A stretch of DNA of 64,000 bases from Virgisporangium aurantiacum (lineage in GTDB: Bacteria; Actinomycetota; Actinomycetes; Mycobacteriales; Micromonosporaceae), in assembly GCF_016863635.1 (NCBI RefSeq), contig NZ_BOPG01000106.1, forward strand, positions 1 through 64,000, read 5' to 3'. How positions within the stretch are numbered: position 1 is the stretch's first letter; each line of letters begins with the position of its first letter. Under the pieces are notes generated by a model. It worked only from the letters and a program-made list of their open reading frames with translations, made no database searches and was not told the DNA's origin. Positions 1 to 8,226 of the stretch are shown piece by piece. A program made the translations under genes and the position numbers.

Positions 1-77
1 AAGACTGTCGCCACCCGGATTGACGACGGACGGCAACGGCCGTCCCGTGTTAGCGGCACCACCGCCGCGTTCCGCTG

Positions 78-455
78 CGGATCCACACTCCCGTCGACGC
101 GGCAGTGAAAGGCGTGTTCTTGGAGATCCACGGGGGCGGTTTCTCCATGGGTCGGCCGCTGGCAGCGACGTCCGCAACCACAGGCTCGCCGACCCACTCG
201 GCGTCGCGGTTGCGAGCGTGGACTGCCGTCTCGCGCCCGAGCATCCGTGGCCGGCCGCTCCGGCGGATTGCGAAACCGCCGCGCTGTGACTCGTCGAGCA
301 CGCCCGCCCGCCAGCGTTTCGGCACAACGAAGCTCGCTGTCGGCGGCTTTCGGCCGGCGCCGCCGCGACGAAGATCGTTCGCATTGGTGGAACCGGCGCC
401 CGGAGGCGTCCGGCTCGGTCGTGGCACGCCCGCGGCCTTGTCCATGACATCTTAG
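78..455 (+). pseudogene. alpha/beta hydrolase (HSL/esterase family) relic
   Basis: The segment keeps the start of an alpha/beta-hydrolase-3 (hormone-sensitive lipase) fold: a strand followed by the oxyanion motif HGGGFSMG near 120-150. In a different frame it continues with YRLAPEHPWPAA-like sequence (here CRLAPEHPWPAAPADC) near 220-275. After a stop at 287-289 it resumes in the first frame with TKLAVGG, where the nucleophile-elbow region should be. The frame changes at about 165 and 287, and the Ser elbow and the His/Asp half of the enzyme are gone. It is therefore a remnant of a carboxylesterase, not a working gene. It lies directly upstream of the intact monooxygenase and ends about 17 bases before it. 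Confidence 0.7.
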
Positions 456-471
456 TCATTAAGATAACCGC

Positions 472-1719
472 ATGGTGATATCGACCGACTTCTCGGTGGC
501 AATCGCCGGCGCTGGCCTCTCCGGCTTGTGTCTCGCCCAATACCTCGTGCGTGCCGGCATCGACGCGCATGTCTACGAGCGGGACCTGGGTCCCTTTGTC
601 CGGCGGCAGGGCTACCGGCTCATCCTCGACCGGTACGGGCTGGAAGCGCTGCGTGAGAGCCTGCCCGTCCCGCTGTACCGCCTGGCGCTGGCCACCAGCG
701 ATGAGCCCGGCGGGCACCTGCGCTTCACCGACAGCCGGCTGCGGGACGCGTTCACCATCACCTTCAAGCAGGAGCAGCACACGACCCGCCAGGTAGACCG
801 GCTGACCCTGCGCTCGATCCTGCAGTCGGGACTCGACGGGCGCGTCCACTACGGCAAGGCCGCCGTCGGGGTGGACAGCGGCGGACCGGGGAGGCTGCGG
901 CTGCGGTTCTCCGACGGCGGAGCCGCCACGGTGTCCGTCGTGGTGGGCGCGGACGGCGTGCGCTCAGCGCTGCGCGCGCAGCTCATGCCGGACGCGAACC
1001 CGGTGAACACGCCGATGGCGGGCATCTACGGCAGGTCGCCCCTGCGGCAGAACGGTCGGAGCATCATTCCGGAGGCGTTGCGTACCAGCGGTGTCCTGGC
1101 CATCGCCAATGAACCGGGCCGGGCCTTCTTCTTCACCTCCATGCGGTTCGGTGAGAGTCCGCGGGAGGCGTTCGCGCGCCTGGCTCCGGGCGTTTTCCCG
1201 CCCACCGGCGACGACTACGTCATGTGGGGACTGCTGCTCCGGCAAGCGGAGGTGCCCATGAACGTCCGCGGAGACCTGCCGGGGCTACGGGAGATGGCCA
1301 CCCAGATGACCGCGGACTTCCATCCGCTCGTCCGGCGGCTGGTCGGCACGGCCGAGCTGGACACCGTGGTGCTCAACCTCTTCGCGGCCGGGCAGCGCCC
1401 CCGTCGGTGGGCGGTGCCCCGGGCGACGATGATGGGCGACGCCGTACACGCCATGCCTCCGTTCGGCGCTCACGGCGGCAACACCGCGCTGCGTGACGCC
1501 GCCCTGCTCGGCCGCAGGCTGGTCGACGCGCTGACGGACGGCACACCGCTGGAGGCGGCGATCGCCGGTTACCAGGACGAGATGGTGTCCTATGCCTTCG
1601 ACGCGGTCGACGACGCGGCCCGGCTGATGCGCCGGCTCACCGGGAATGCGGCCGCGCCACACTGGGTACTGACTCGCGTGTTACCTCGGCTGCACCGGGT
1701 CACCGTGCCGGAAGCATGA
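472..1719 (+). CDS. FAD-dependent aromatic-type monooxygenase
   Basis: This 415-aa protein is a class A flavoprotein monooxygenase (PHBH/PheA/TetX-like), which uses NAD(P)H and O2 to hydroxylate an aromatic or polyketide-like substrate in the cytoplasm. The N-terminal dinucleotide fold has GAGLSG at residues 13-18 and the ribose-binding acid in VYERD near 34-38. A GADG motif lies at 159-162 (the NAD(P)H/FAD DG motif). The second FAD motif, GDAVHAMPPFGAHGGNTA, spans about 322-339. Length is normal for the family. The downstream MarR gene overlaps its stop codon by four bases, so the pair is probably one operon, with the regulator sensing the substrate or a toxic phenolic compound. The real substrate cannot be told from sequence; antibiotic inactivation (TetX-like) or catabolism are both possible. 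Confidence 0.9.
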   Translation: MVISTDFSVAIAGAGLSGLCLAQYLVRAGIDAHVYERDLGPFVRRQGYRLILDRYGLEALRESLPVPLYRLALATSDEPGGHLRFTDSRLRDAFTITFKQEQHTTRQVDRLTLRSILQSGLDGRVHYGKAAVGVDSGGPGRLRLRFSDGGAATVSVVVGADGVRSALRAQLMPDANPVNTPMAGIYGRSPLRQNGRSIIPEALRTSGVLAIANEPGRAFFFTSMRFGESPREAFARLAPGVFPPTGDDYVMWGLLLRQAEVPMNVRGDLPGLREMATQMTADFHPLVRRLVGTAELDTVVLNLFAAGQRPRRWAVPRATMMGDAVHAMPPFGAHGGNTALRDAALLGRRLVDALTDGTPLEAAIAGYQDEMVSYAFDAVDDAARLMRRLTGNAAAPHWVLTRVLPRLHRVTVPEA

Positions 1720-2213
1720 TTGCGGGCATGCCCGACCAGTCGTCTCGTGCGTCCGCGATCGCCGATCTCATGCGTGCCGGGCGGGAGAACTCGCGGCTGT
1801 CGATGGTTTTCCGGTACGCCATCGCCGAGCGTCTCGGTCTCACCGTGAGCGACCTGGAGTGCCTGGACTATCTGGCGGACGTCGATTCCGCCACCGCGGG
1901 ACAGATCGCCGAGCGGACCAACCTCACCACCGGAGCGGTGACCAGCATGCTCCGCCGGCTCCAGCAGGCGGGCTACCTGACGACCGAGCGCGATCCGGCG
2001 GATCGGCGCCGGGTGATCGTCACCATCCGGCCGGAGCGGATCCCGGAGCTGGAGCGCCCGTACGAGCGGTTCGCCGAACGTGTGGGGCGGCTCATCGAGG
2101 GCTACCGTGTCGAGGAGGTCATGCTGCTGGTCCGGCACTTCGGCCGTATGCAGGCGATGTACCTCGCGGAGTTGGACCGCCTCCGCGACGAGGACACCAC
2201 GCAGTCCGCGTGA
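1716..2213 (+). CDS. MarR-family transcriptional regulator
   Basis: This 165-aa winged-helix regulator has the typical MarR core: a recognition helix in TAGQIAERTNLTTGAVTSML and the wing DPADRRRVIVT, around residues 60-110, flanked by dimerisation helices. The start at 1716 overlaps the monooxygenase stop (ATGA); a second ATG at 1728 is an alternative that removes four residues. MarR proteins usually repress the operon they sit in and are released by small phenolic ligands. Translational coupling suggests this one controls the monooxygenase. No operator could be seen upstream of 472. Confidence 0.9.
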   Translation: MIAGMPDQSSRASAIADLMRAGRENSRLSMVFRYAIAERLGLTVSDLECLDYLADVDSATAGQIAERTNLTTGAVTSMLRRLQQAGYLTTERDPADRRRVIVTIRPERIPELERPYERFAERVGRLIEGYRVEEVMLLVRHFGRMQAMYLAELDRLRDEDTTQSA

Positions 2214-2316
2214 GCGCCGCAGGCCGTACGTACCCGGCACATGCGAATAGCGGATGCCGTTACGTGAAGCCGAGTCTGGCTCGCCTGTAAGGACAGCGAC
2301 CAGCACCGCGTGCGCG

Positions 2317-3099
2317 TCAAGCTTGGTCCGGTTCCGTTGCCCCGAGGTAGGCGTTGATGACCCGCGCGTCCCGCGTGATGTCCTCGGGCAGGCCCACCGC
2401 CACGACTTCGCCGGCGCTCAACACGACGACGCGGTGTGCGCTGCTCGTCACGAAATCGATGTTGTGGTCGACGAGCACGATAGCGGTCCCCGACCGGGCG
2501 AAGAAGCGCAGCCGGCGGCTCAGCGTCTCGGCGGCAGCGGCCCCGACGCCGGCGGCGGGTTCGTCGAGAAGCATCAGCCGCGGCCCCGCGTACCGGGCCC
2601 GGGCCACCTCGCCGAGCTTGCGGACGTCGTACGGCAACGACCGCGCGGCGACGTCGCGCCACTGTTCGATCCCGAGGCCGGCCAGTTCCTCGTCGGCCCG
2701 GGCGAGGTCGTCGCGACGGTGGCGACGCCCCGACGGCAGCCCGAACAGGCCGGCCACCCGGTCGCGCACGCCCGGAGTCGTTCCGCCCCGCAGCACGTTG
2801 TCGACCAGCGACACGTTGTCCAGCAGCCGCGGCTCCTGGTGGGTCCGCACCACGTGACGGGCGCTGATGGCGTCCGGACGCTCGCCGACGACATCGACGC
2901 CGTCGAGCAGCACCCGCCCGCCGCCGGGCCGGTACAGCCCGCACACGCAGTTGAGAAGCGTGGACTTGCCGGCGCCGTTGGGACCTACGAGTCCCAGTAT
3001 CTCGCCCGGCTCGACCCTGAGCGACACCTCACGCAGCGCGCTGACCCCGTCGAACCCGACACTGAGGCCCTCGACGCTGAGGACTGGCACGACGCTCAC
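2317..3099 (-). CDS. LivG-like ABC transporter ATP-binding protein
   Basis: This ATPase of about 260 aa belongs to the branched-chain amino acid / urea type (LivG). It has Walker A GPNGAGKST, Walker B LMLLDEP, and the typical LivG C-terminus with an H-loop in VDHNIDFV. The signature region reads LPYDVRKLGEVARA, the LivG-style replacement for LSGGQ. Either GTG 3099 or GTG 3090 may be the start: a purine-rich GGGAGGGG lies immediately upstream and is better spaced for 3090. The open frame continues further 5' without a better site. No permease, LivF partner or solute-binding protein is adjacent. The gene is thus an orphan, which either energises a transporter encoded elsewhere or is left over from a broken operon. 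Confidence 0.85.
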   Translation of the reverse strand: MSVVPVLSVEGLSVGFDGVSALREVSLRVEPGEILGLVGPNGAGKSTLLNCVCGLYRPGGGRVLLDGVDVVGERPDAISARHVVRTHQEPRLLDNVSLVDNVLRGGTTPGVRDRVAGLFGLPSGRRHRRDDLARADEELAGLGIEQWRDVAARSLPYDVRKLGEVARARYAGPRLMLLDEPAAGVGAAAAETLSRRLRFFARSGTAIVLVDHNIDFVTSSAHRVVVLSAGEVVAVGLPEDITRDARVINAYLGATEPDQA

Positions 3100-3244
3100 C
3101 CCCCTCCCTGCACAAAGCGTCACCGAACCGGGCAGGCACACGCTACCTGCCCGGTACCCGTTGCGCTCACGAGACGCCTGACGGCGCTGCCGTGAACAAC
3201 CTGAAGGCGACGGCAGTCTCCAGCGCCACAGGCTCCGCAGTGGC

Positions 3245-6200
3245 TCAACCGGGTGCGGGTTTTCCGGGTGCGGTCAGGGTCAGGATCCGTCGGGCGGTTG
3301 TCTCGCCGCGGCGGTAGCCGGTGTCGCGGTGGATGGCCAGGGCGAGTCGTGCCTGCTCGGCCGCCGAGCACCTGTCGTCGTCGTCGAGATGGGCTTCGGC
3401 CAGCGCGACGTGGGCGTCGCATCGCAGTAGCCGTAGGCCGCGCCGGCTGGTAAGGGCGATGGCCTGTTGCGCCACGTCGATCGCGGCGGCGATGCGGCCC
3501 CGGGCCCGGTTCGCCGTCGCCAGTCCGATCAGGGCTTCCGCCTCACCGTGGTGGAAGGCGGCCTCGACCGCCAGCGACCGGGCGTGTTCGAATTCGGCGG
3601 CCGCCCGGTCGGAATTGCCGAGCCGGGCCAGGACACCGGCGCGGACGTTGTGGGCGTTGATCTCGATGCGGAGGTGGCCGATCTCCTGGGCCAGCGCCAG
3701 CGCGCCGTCGGCGAACGTGCCGGCGATGTCGAGGTCACCGGAGTCGGTGTGCAGCCGGGCCAGTTCGTCCAACGCCATGGCGACCGAGACCCGGTTGCCG
3801 ACCGCCCGGTGTATCGCCAGGCTGGCGGTAAGGTACCGGACCGCGTAGTGGGACCGGCCCAGCCACCCGAGCGTCCGACCCAGGTTGCCGAGGTCGGTCG
3901 CCTCGCCGGAGCGTGACCCCCGACTCCGTTCGTCGGCCGCCAGCCGGGTGTACGCGGCGGTGGCCTCCGCCAACCGGCCGGCCCTGCAGTACACGCCGGC
4001 CAGGTTGCTCCGCGCGGCGAACTCCCCGGCGGCGAGGCCGCACTGGCGGTAGAGTTCCCGGGCGGCGGAGAACCGGGCGGTGGCTCGGTCGAGGTCGCCG
4101 AGATTGCCGTGGGCCAGACCGAGGCTGTTGTGCGCGGCGGCCTCACCGACGCGCCAACCGGCGTCGCGGGCGAAATCCAGCGCCCGGCGCAGGTGCGCGA
4201 CGGCGTCGTGGAACTGGCCCAGCACGATGTGGACCGCCCCGAAATGCCGATACGCCGACGCCCGGGCCGACGCGTCACCGTGCTGATGCGCCGCCGAGAG
4301 TGCAGCCTCGGCCACCGGTAGCCAGTCGGCGCCGTTGCGGCGCAACCACAGGTAACCACCCATGGCGTCGGCAAGCAGCCACGCCGTCGCGCGTCCGGCA
4401 GCCGCGGCCTGGACGACGGTCGCGACGAGATTCGGCCGTTCCGCATCCAGCCACGCACTGGCCGCGCGGTCGTCGACGAACGCGGGTACCGTTTCGCCGG
4501 GCTCGGTCGAGCGGGACGGCAGCTGCGGCGAGAACGGATTCAACAGCGCGGTAGCGGCCCCGGCGGCACGCAGGTAGTACCCGTCGAGTCGCCCGATGGC
4601 CGACTCGGCTTCGGCTCTTCCGGCCGCCCTCGCCTGTTCCGCCGCATACAGACGAAGCAGATCGTGCAGCCCGTACCGGGCGGGAAGCCGCCGCTCGATC
4701 AGGTTGGCTCCGGCGAGCCGTTCCAGAAGCCGGGCGGTCTCGGCTGGGTCGAGACCGGCCAGCGCGGCCGCGGCCGGTACGCCCATGTCCGGACCGGCGG
4801 CCGAGCCCAGCAGCCGGAAAAGGCGTCGGGCGGCCGGTGTCAATGCCTCGTAGGACAAGGCGAACGCCGCTCGGACGGCCGCCTCCTCATCGCCGTCGAG
4901 CATGAGCGAGTCCAGGAGCTCGGTGTCACGGAGCCGGACGACCTGATCGAGCACCCGGGCGCCGTTACACGCGTTGACGTTCGCCGCCGCGATGCGCAGC
5001 GCGAGCGGCAGATACGCACACAGACGGGCCAGCTCGGCCAAGGCGTCGGGCTCATCCAGCCCGACGAGTCGTCGGAGGAGATCGACCGCCTCGTCGGGGG
5101 TGAGGACGCCCAGTGCCAGCCGGCGGGCGCCTTCCCTGGCGACCAGACCTCCCAACCCGCTGCGGCTGGTCACGAGAACACGGCAGCCCGGGCCGCCCGG
5201 CAGCAGTGGACGGACCTGGTCCGGGGCGGCCGCGTTGTCGAGTACCACAAGCACCCGCTTGTCGGCGAGGAGGCTGCGGTACAACGCGCTGGCCTCGCCC
5301 AACCCCGCAGGAACTCCCTGGCTGGAGACCCCCAATGCGGAGAGGAACTCGCCGAGGACCCGTAACGGTGTGGCCGCGGGCTCCGTCGAGAACGCCGCAA
5401 GGTCGGTGTACAACTGGCCGTCCGGAAACCTGTCACGGACGCGGTGTGCCCAACGAACTGCCAGCGCCGTCTTCCCCACCCCGGCCATCCCAGCAACGAC
5501 CACGATCGACGGGGCGGAGTCGGAGCCGCCCGGCAGCAGGTCGTCGAGTGTGACAACCTCACGCTCGCGTCCGGTGAAGTCACCGATCATCGCGGGCAGT
5601 TGGGCCGGCGTGTCGGCTGTCGCCGACTGGTTGGCCGCCGGGTTCGACGCCGGCCGGCGGGACTCGTCCACGCGCTCTTTCCGGGGAAGCGTTGCCTGCG
5701 CGGCGCCGGAACCTGGCGCCGGACCGGCCATCGGGACCGGTGTCGCCAGAGGCCCGTCCAGATCGGTGTCCTGGCGTAGGATCGCGGCCTCCAAACGGCG
5801 CATCGCCGGGCCGGGACGGACGCCGAGTTCCTCATCGAGTCGGCACCGCAGGCTCCGGTACACCGCGAGGGCTTCGACCTGCCGGCGAGCGCGGTACAAC
5901 GCGAGCATCAGCAGTTCGTGAAGTCTCTCGTCGAGAGGATGATCGCGGCACAGGCTCTCCAGGACCGGCACGGCGTGATCGTGCTGTCCGACCGCCAGGC
6001 GGTTCTCGGCCAACGCCCGCTGGGCATGCACAAGCAGCAGGTCGAGTCGGCGCGCCTGGTCCTCGAACCAGGGAAGACCGCCCAGATCAGCCAGGGCCGG
6101 GCCCCGCCACAGCGCGACCGCCGCCTGCAGCCGGGCCAACCGCTGCGACGGCTCACCCGTGGTGGCGCACTCCTCAACGAGTCGCTGCGCCGTCTGCACA

Positions 6201-6481
6201 TCGGTCTCGTCGTCGCCCAGTTCGATGGCATAGCCCATGGAGCGGGCCACGATTGCCGAGTGGTCCCCGAAAGCACGACGCAGGTAGGAGACGTGGCTCT
6301 GCAACGTGCCGGCGGCCGTAGCCGGTGCCGCGTCGGCCCACACGATCTCGACGAGAACGTCAGCGCTGACCACACGTCCGGGATGCAGCGCCAGCGCCGC
6401 GAGCACCGCCTTGCGACGCCGACCGGAGACGGGCCGAACGCTCGGCACGATCTCGACCGAGCCGAGCAGCCTCACCTGCAC
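3245..6481 (-). CDS. AfsR-type SARP regulator: BTAD, NB-ARC and TPR domains
   Basis: This 1078-aa regulator starts with an OmpR-like winged helix (residues about 1-95) and a bacterial transcriptional activation domain (about 96-245), the SARP module. After a Pro/Ala linker comes an NB-ARC STAND ATPase with Walker A GMAGVGKT at 331-338, LVVLDNA as Walker B, and the LTPAARRLFRLLG segment. A long TPR array fills about 640-1060. This is the AfsR architecture: ATP-driven assembly gates activation of secondary-metabolite or differentiation promoters. The promoter-side intergenic region (6482-6738) holds 11-bp-phased direct repeats that fit SARP operators. The regulator may therefore control itself and the divergent secreted protein. 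Start ATG 6481 gives the exact SARP N-terminus MQVRLLGSVE. Confidence 0.93.
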   Translation of the reverse strand: MQVRLLGSVEIVPSVRPVSGRRRKAVLAALALHPGRVVSADVLVEIVWADAAPATAAGTLQSHVSYLRRAFGDHSAIVARSMGYAIELGDDETDVQTAQRLVEECATTGEPSQRLARLQAAVALWRGPALADLGGLPWFEDQARRLDLLLVHAQRALAENRLAVGQHDHAVPVLESLCRDHPLDERLHELLMLALYRARRQVEALAVYRSLRCRLDEELGVRPGPAMRRLEAAILRQDTDLDGPLATPVPMAGPAPGSGAAQATLPRKERVDESRRPASNPAANQSATADTPAQLPAMIGDFTGREREVVTLDDLLPGGSDSAPSIVVVAGMAGVGKTALAVRWAHRVRDRFPDGQLYTDLAAFSTEPAATPLRVLGEFLSALGVSSQGVPAGLGEASALYRSLLADKRVLVVLDNAAAPDQVRPLLPGGPGCRVLVTSRSGLGGLVAREGARRLALGVLTPDEAVDLLRRLVGLDEPDALAELARLCAYLPLALRIAAANVNACNGARVLDQVVRLRDTELLDSLMLDGDEEAAVRAAFALSYEALTPAARRLFRLLGSAAGPDMGVPAAAALAGLDPAETARLLERLAGANLIERRLPARYGLHDLLRLYAAEQARAAGRAEAESAIGRLDGYYLRAAGAATALLNPFSPQLPSRSTEPGETVPAFVDDRAASAWLDAERPNLVATVVQAAAAGRATAWLLADAMGGYLWLRRNGADWLPVAEAALSAAHQHGDASARASAYRHFGAVHIVLGQFHDAVAHLRRALDFARDAGWRVGEAAAHNSLGLAHGNLGDLDRATARFSAARELYRQCGLAAGEFAARSNLAGVYCRAGRLAEATAAYTRLAADERSRGSRSGEATDLGNLGRTLGWLGRSHYAVRYLTASLAIHRAVGNRVSVAMALDELARLHTDSGDLDIAGTFADGALALAQEIGHLRIEINAHNVRAGVLARLGNSDRAAAEFEHARSLAVEAAFHHGEAEALIGLATANRARGRIAAAIDVAQQAIALTSRRGLRLLRCDAHVALAEAHLDDDDRCSAAEQARLALAIHRDTGYRRGETTARRILTLTAPGKPAPG

Positions 6482-6565
6482 CTTGCAGCCTAACGTCGGA
6501 CGCTATTGATCTCGATCCTACCGAGACGCGTGAAGCTGACGCAGTCATACACCGGACGCTCCCCG

Positions 6566-6648
6566 TTCCGGTCATGTTCCAGCGCCATTCCAGCGCTGTG
6601 TCCTATCGATTCCCGGCTCCAGCGCCGTTCCGGTCCGGCTCCTGCGCC
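6566..6648. promoter_or_regulatory. candidate SARP operator: direct repeats at 11-bp spacing
   Basis: Copies of TTCC(A/G)G(C/T)(G/C) begin at 6566, 6577 and 6588, each 11 bases apart; the last two share TTCCAGCGC exactly. A second group of related units (CTCCAGCGCC, TTCCGGTCC, CTCCTGCGCC) begins at 6617, 6628 and 6639, again 11 apart. One-turn-phased direct repeats are the known signature of SARP binding sites. They lie between the divergent SARP gene (start 6481) and the secreted-protein gene (start 6739). On the minus strand TAGGAT at 6520-6515 could be a -10 element for the SARP gene. Confidence 0.55.
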
Positions 6649-6738
6649 GACTGACATCGTCCCTGACGCGACCACCGACGGTCGATCCCAGCCGTCGGCA
6701 GTCGGATGACGGACCGGTCAATCCCGAAAGGAGAAGGC

Positions 6739-7245
6739 ATGACAGTCAGAAGGTGGTTCACCGCCGCCACGCTCGTCCTCGCGTCGATCGCGGCGGCCGC
6801 AGGTGTGGCGGCGTCCCCGGCCCATGCGGCTAGCCCGTGGGCTCCGCTTCGCAACGTCCAGGACGACACGTGCATCGCGGCCACCGCCTACGTGGACAGC
6901 CCGCTGCAGATGCAGGCCTGCGACGGCAGCACGTGGCAGAACTGGAGGTTCTTCCCGAGCGTCAACGGCGGAAGCCGCATGCAGATCCGCAACCAGGAGA
7001 GCGGGCGGTGCTGGTACCTCAACGGGCCGGTGCAGAGCTTCACGCAGGTCTCCCAGGCAGTGTGCACCGAGGTCAGCAACGAGGATTGGGTGCCCGACGC
7101 GGGACCGCCGCCGCCGACCAAGGTCACGCGGATCAGGTCCTGGGCCGGCTTCCAGAACACCAGCCTGTGCGTCATCCCTCACTGGGGGAGCGTGATCGTC
7201 TACCTCTGCAACCGCGACCCCAACCAGAAGTGGATCGCCTACTAG
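6739..7245 (+). CDS. secreted beta-trefoil (ricin-type lectin-like) protein
   Basis: This 168-aa secreted protein has a clear signal peptide: Arg pair, hydrophobic run TLVLASIAAAAG, and a cleavage site after PAHA near residue 31. The mature part carries Q/N-x-W motifs (WQNWRF and NQKWIAY) and paired cysteines (DDTCIA, MQACDG, SGRCWY, SLCVIP, YLCNRD). This fits one R-type beta-trefoil carbohydrate-binding domain with no catalytic domain. ATG 6739 is chosen because AAAGGAGA sits just upstream and the signal peptide follows; an in-frame ATG at 6706 adds 11 residues without a ribosome-binding site. It is divergent from the AfsR-like gene and may be its target. Lectin function is inferred from the motifs only. 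Confidence 0.8.
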   Translation: MTVRRWFTAATLVLASIAAAAGVAASPAHAASPWAPLRNVQDDTCIAATAYVDSPLQMQACDGSTWQNWRFFPSVNGGSRMQIRNQESGRCWYLNGPVQSFTQVSQAVCTEVSNEDWVPDAGPPPPTKVTRIRSWAGFQNTSLCVIPHWGSVIVYLCNRDPNQKWIAY

Positions 7246-7249
7246 GACG

Positions 7250-7890
7250 ATCGGATCCCGGGGAGGTAGCCGATTCCGGCCATCTCCCCGGGGCATCGCA
7301 GGCTGGCTGGCGTGGGCGAACAACCACGACCGGCACGCCGCGATCTTCGCCGGTGGGACGACGTTCGCGAGCACGCGGTCACCTGGGTCAGGGTCCGGCC
7401 GGTGCAGCCGCCTGCCCCACCCCGCATGGACCCGGTTCGGATGCGGACCGGCATCGACCAACCGGTACCCGTACGGCGGCCGACCACCCAGATGCCGCCC
7501 CTGCACCTCGGCCTGAACCCGCATCGCCGCCATCGTCCGAAACCGCGCCCGCGACACCTCCCGCAGCGACCCGAACCCCCAGCAGATCAAGCAGCGCCAG
7601 CTGACGCGGACAGTCGAAGTCCACCGGCCCATAGGTCTCCGGCAACCACAATTGGATCCCTTGCTGACACAGGACCGGCGCCAACCAGGCGAGCCGTTGA
7701 CCGGAAACGCCCGCTCGTACTCCCCCACCACAACCGCATCGAACCGACGACCGTCGGCGACCATCTCCCTCAGCAGTTGCGACGCCTGCGGCCGATCCGT
7801 CCACGCCACCCGCCGCGACACCCCCGCGTCGAAGAACTCCGCCACGATTCGGCCGTCGAATGACTCCCCCGGTCCGGGCGACGTCGGCAA
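7250..7890 (-). pseudogene. serine recombinase relic, 5'-truncated and frameshifted
   Basis: On the minus strand the fragments DGRIVAEFFDAGVSRRVAW, FDAVVVGEYERAF, QGIQLWLPETYGPVD and GRHLGGRPPYGYRLVDAGPHPN line up in order with the recombinase at 44336-45445. The N-terminal strand with the active-site serine is missing. The middle third is in another frame (about 7600-7720), and the DNA-binding C-terminus is lost. The surviving parts are the catalytic-domain core and the start of the recombinase domain. It is a dead large serine recombinase, probably from an integrated element. Confidence 0.75.
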
Positions 7891-7969
7891 TGTCGCCCGG
7901 ACTTTCGCCGAACCTACCGAGCATCACCGCCGGCGGTGGCGCCTCGCCGACACGCCCGAGTCGACCGGC

Positions 7970-8215
7970 GTGTTTCGTGTGGCCAGGTGAGTTTCAGGCC
8001 GAGTTGGCGGTAGACCTCGCCTTGTCGGCCGGGTCCGCCTCAGCGAGGACGGTGCGGAGCACCGCGGCGGCGGTCGTGGCGGCCGGGTCGGCCCCCGCCC
8101 GGGTGAGCCGGTAGTACCGGCGCAGCCGGGAGTCAACGACTCTCTCCCGGCCGACCTCCACGAAGCCGTCAGTTGCTCAAGACCCCCGTAGAGGGTGCCG
8201 ACGCACAGAGGCGGT
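7970..8215 (-). pseudogene. PadR-type HTH fragment joined to a recombinase C-terminal fragment
   Basis: Reading the minus strand, GTLYGGLEQLT then (after a one-base frame change near 8163) FVEVGRERVVDSRLRRYYRLT is the winged helix of a PadR regulator. The sequence runs straight on into ADPADKAEVYRQLGLKLTW, again across a frame change near 8008. That is the tail motif typical of zinc-ribbon serine recombinases. Neither half is intact. The join looks like a deletion or illegitimate recombination scar. It sits between the recombinase relic and the double-NB-ARC regulator. Confidence 0.5.
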
Positions 8216-8226
8216 GCCGGCCCCGT

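Noticed and set aside
7270..7390. Plus-strand GWLAWANNHDRHAAIFAGG-like stretch
   Set aside because: It looks protein-like, but it is short, has no recognised family and overlaps the minus-strand recombinase relic.
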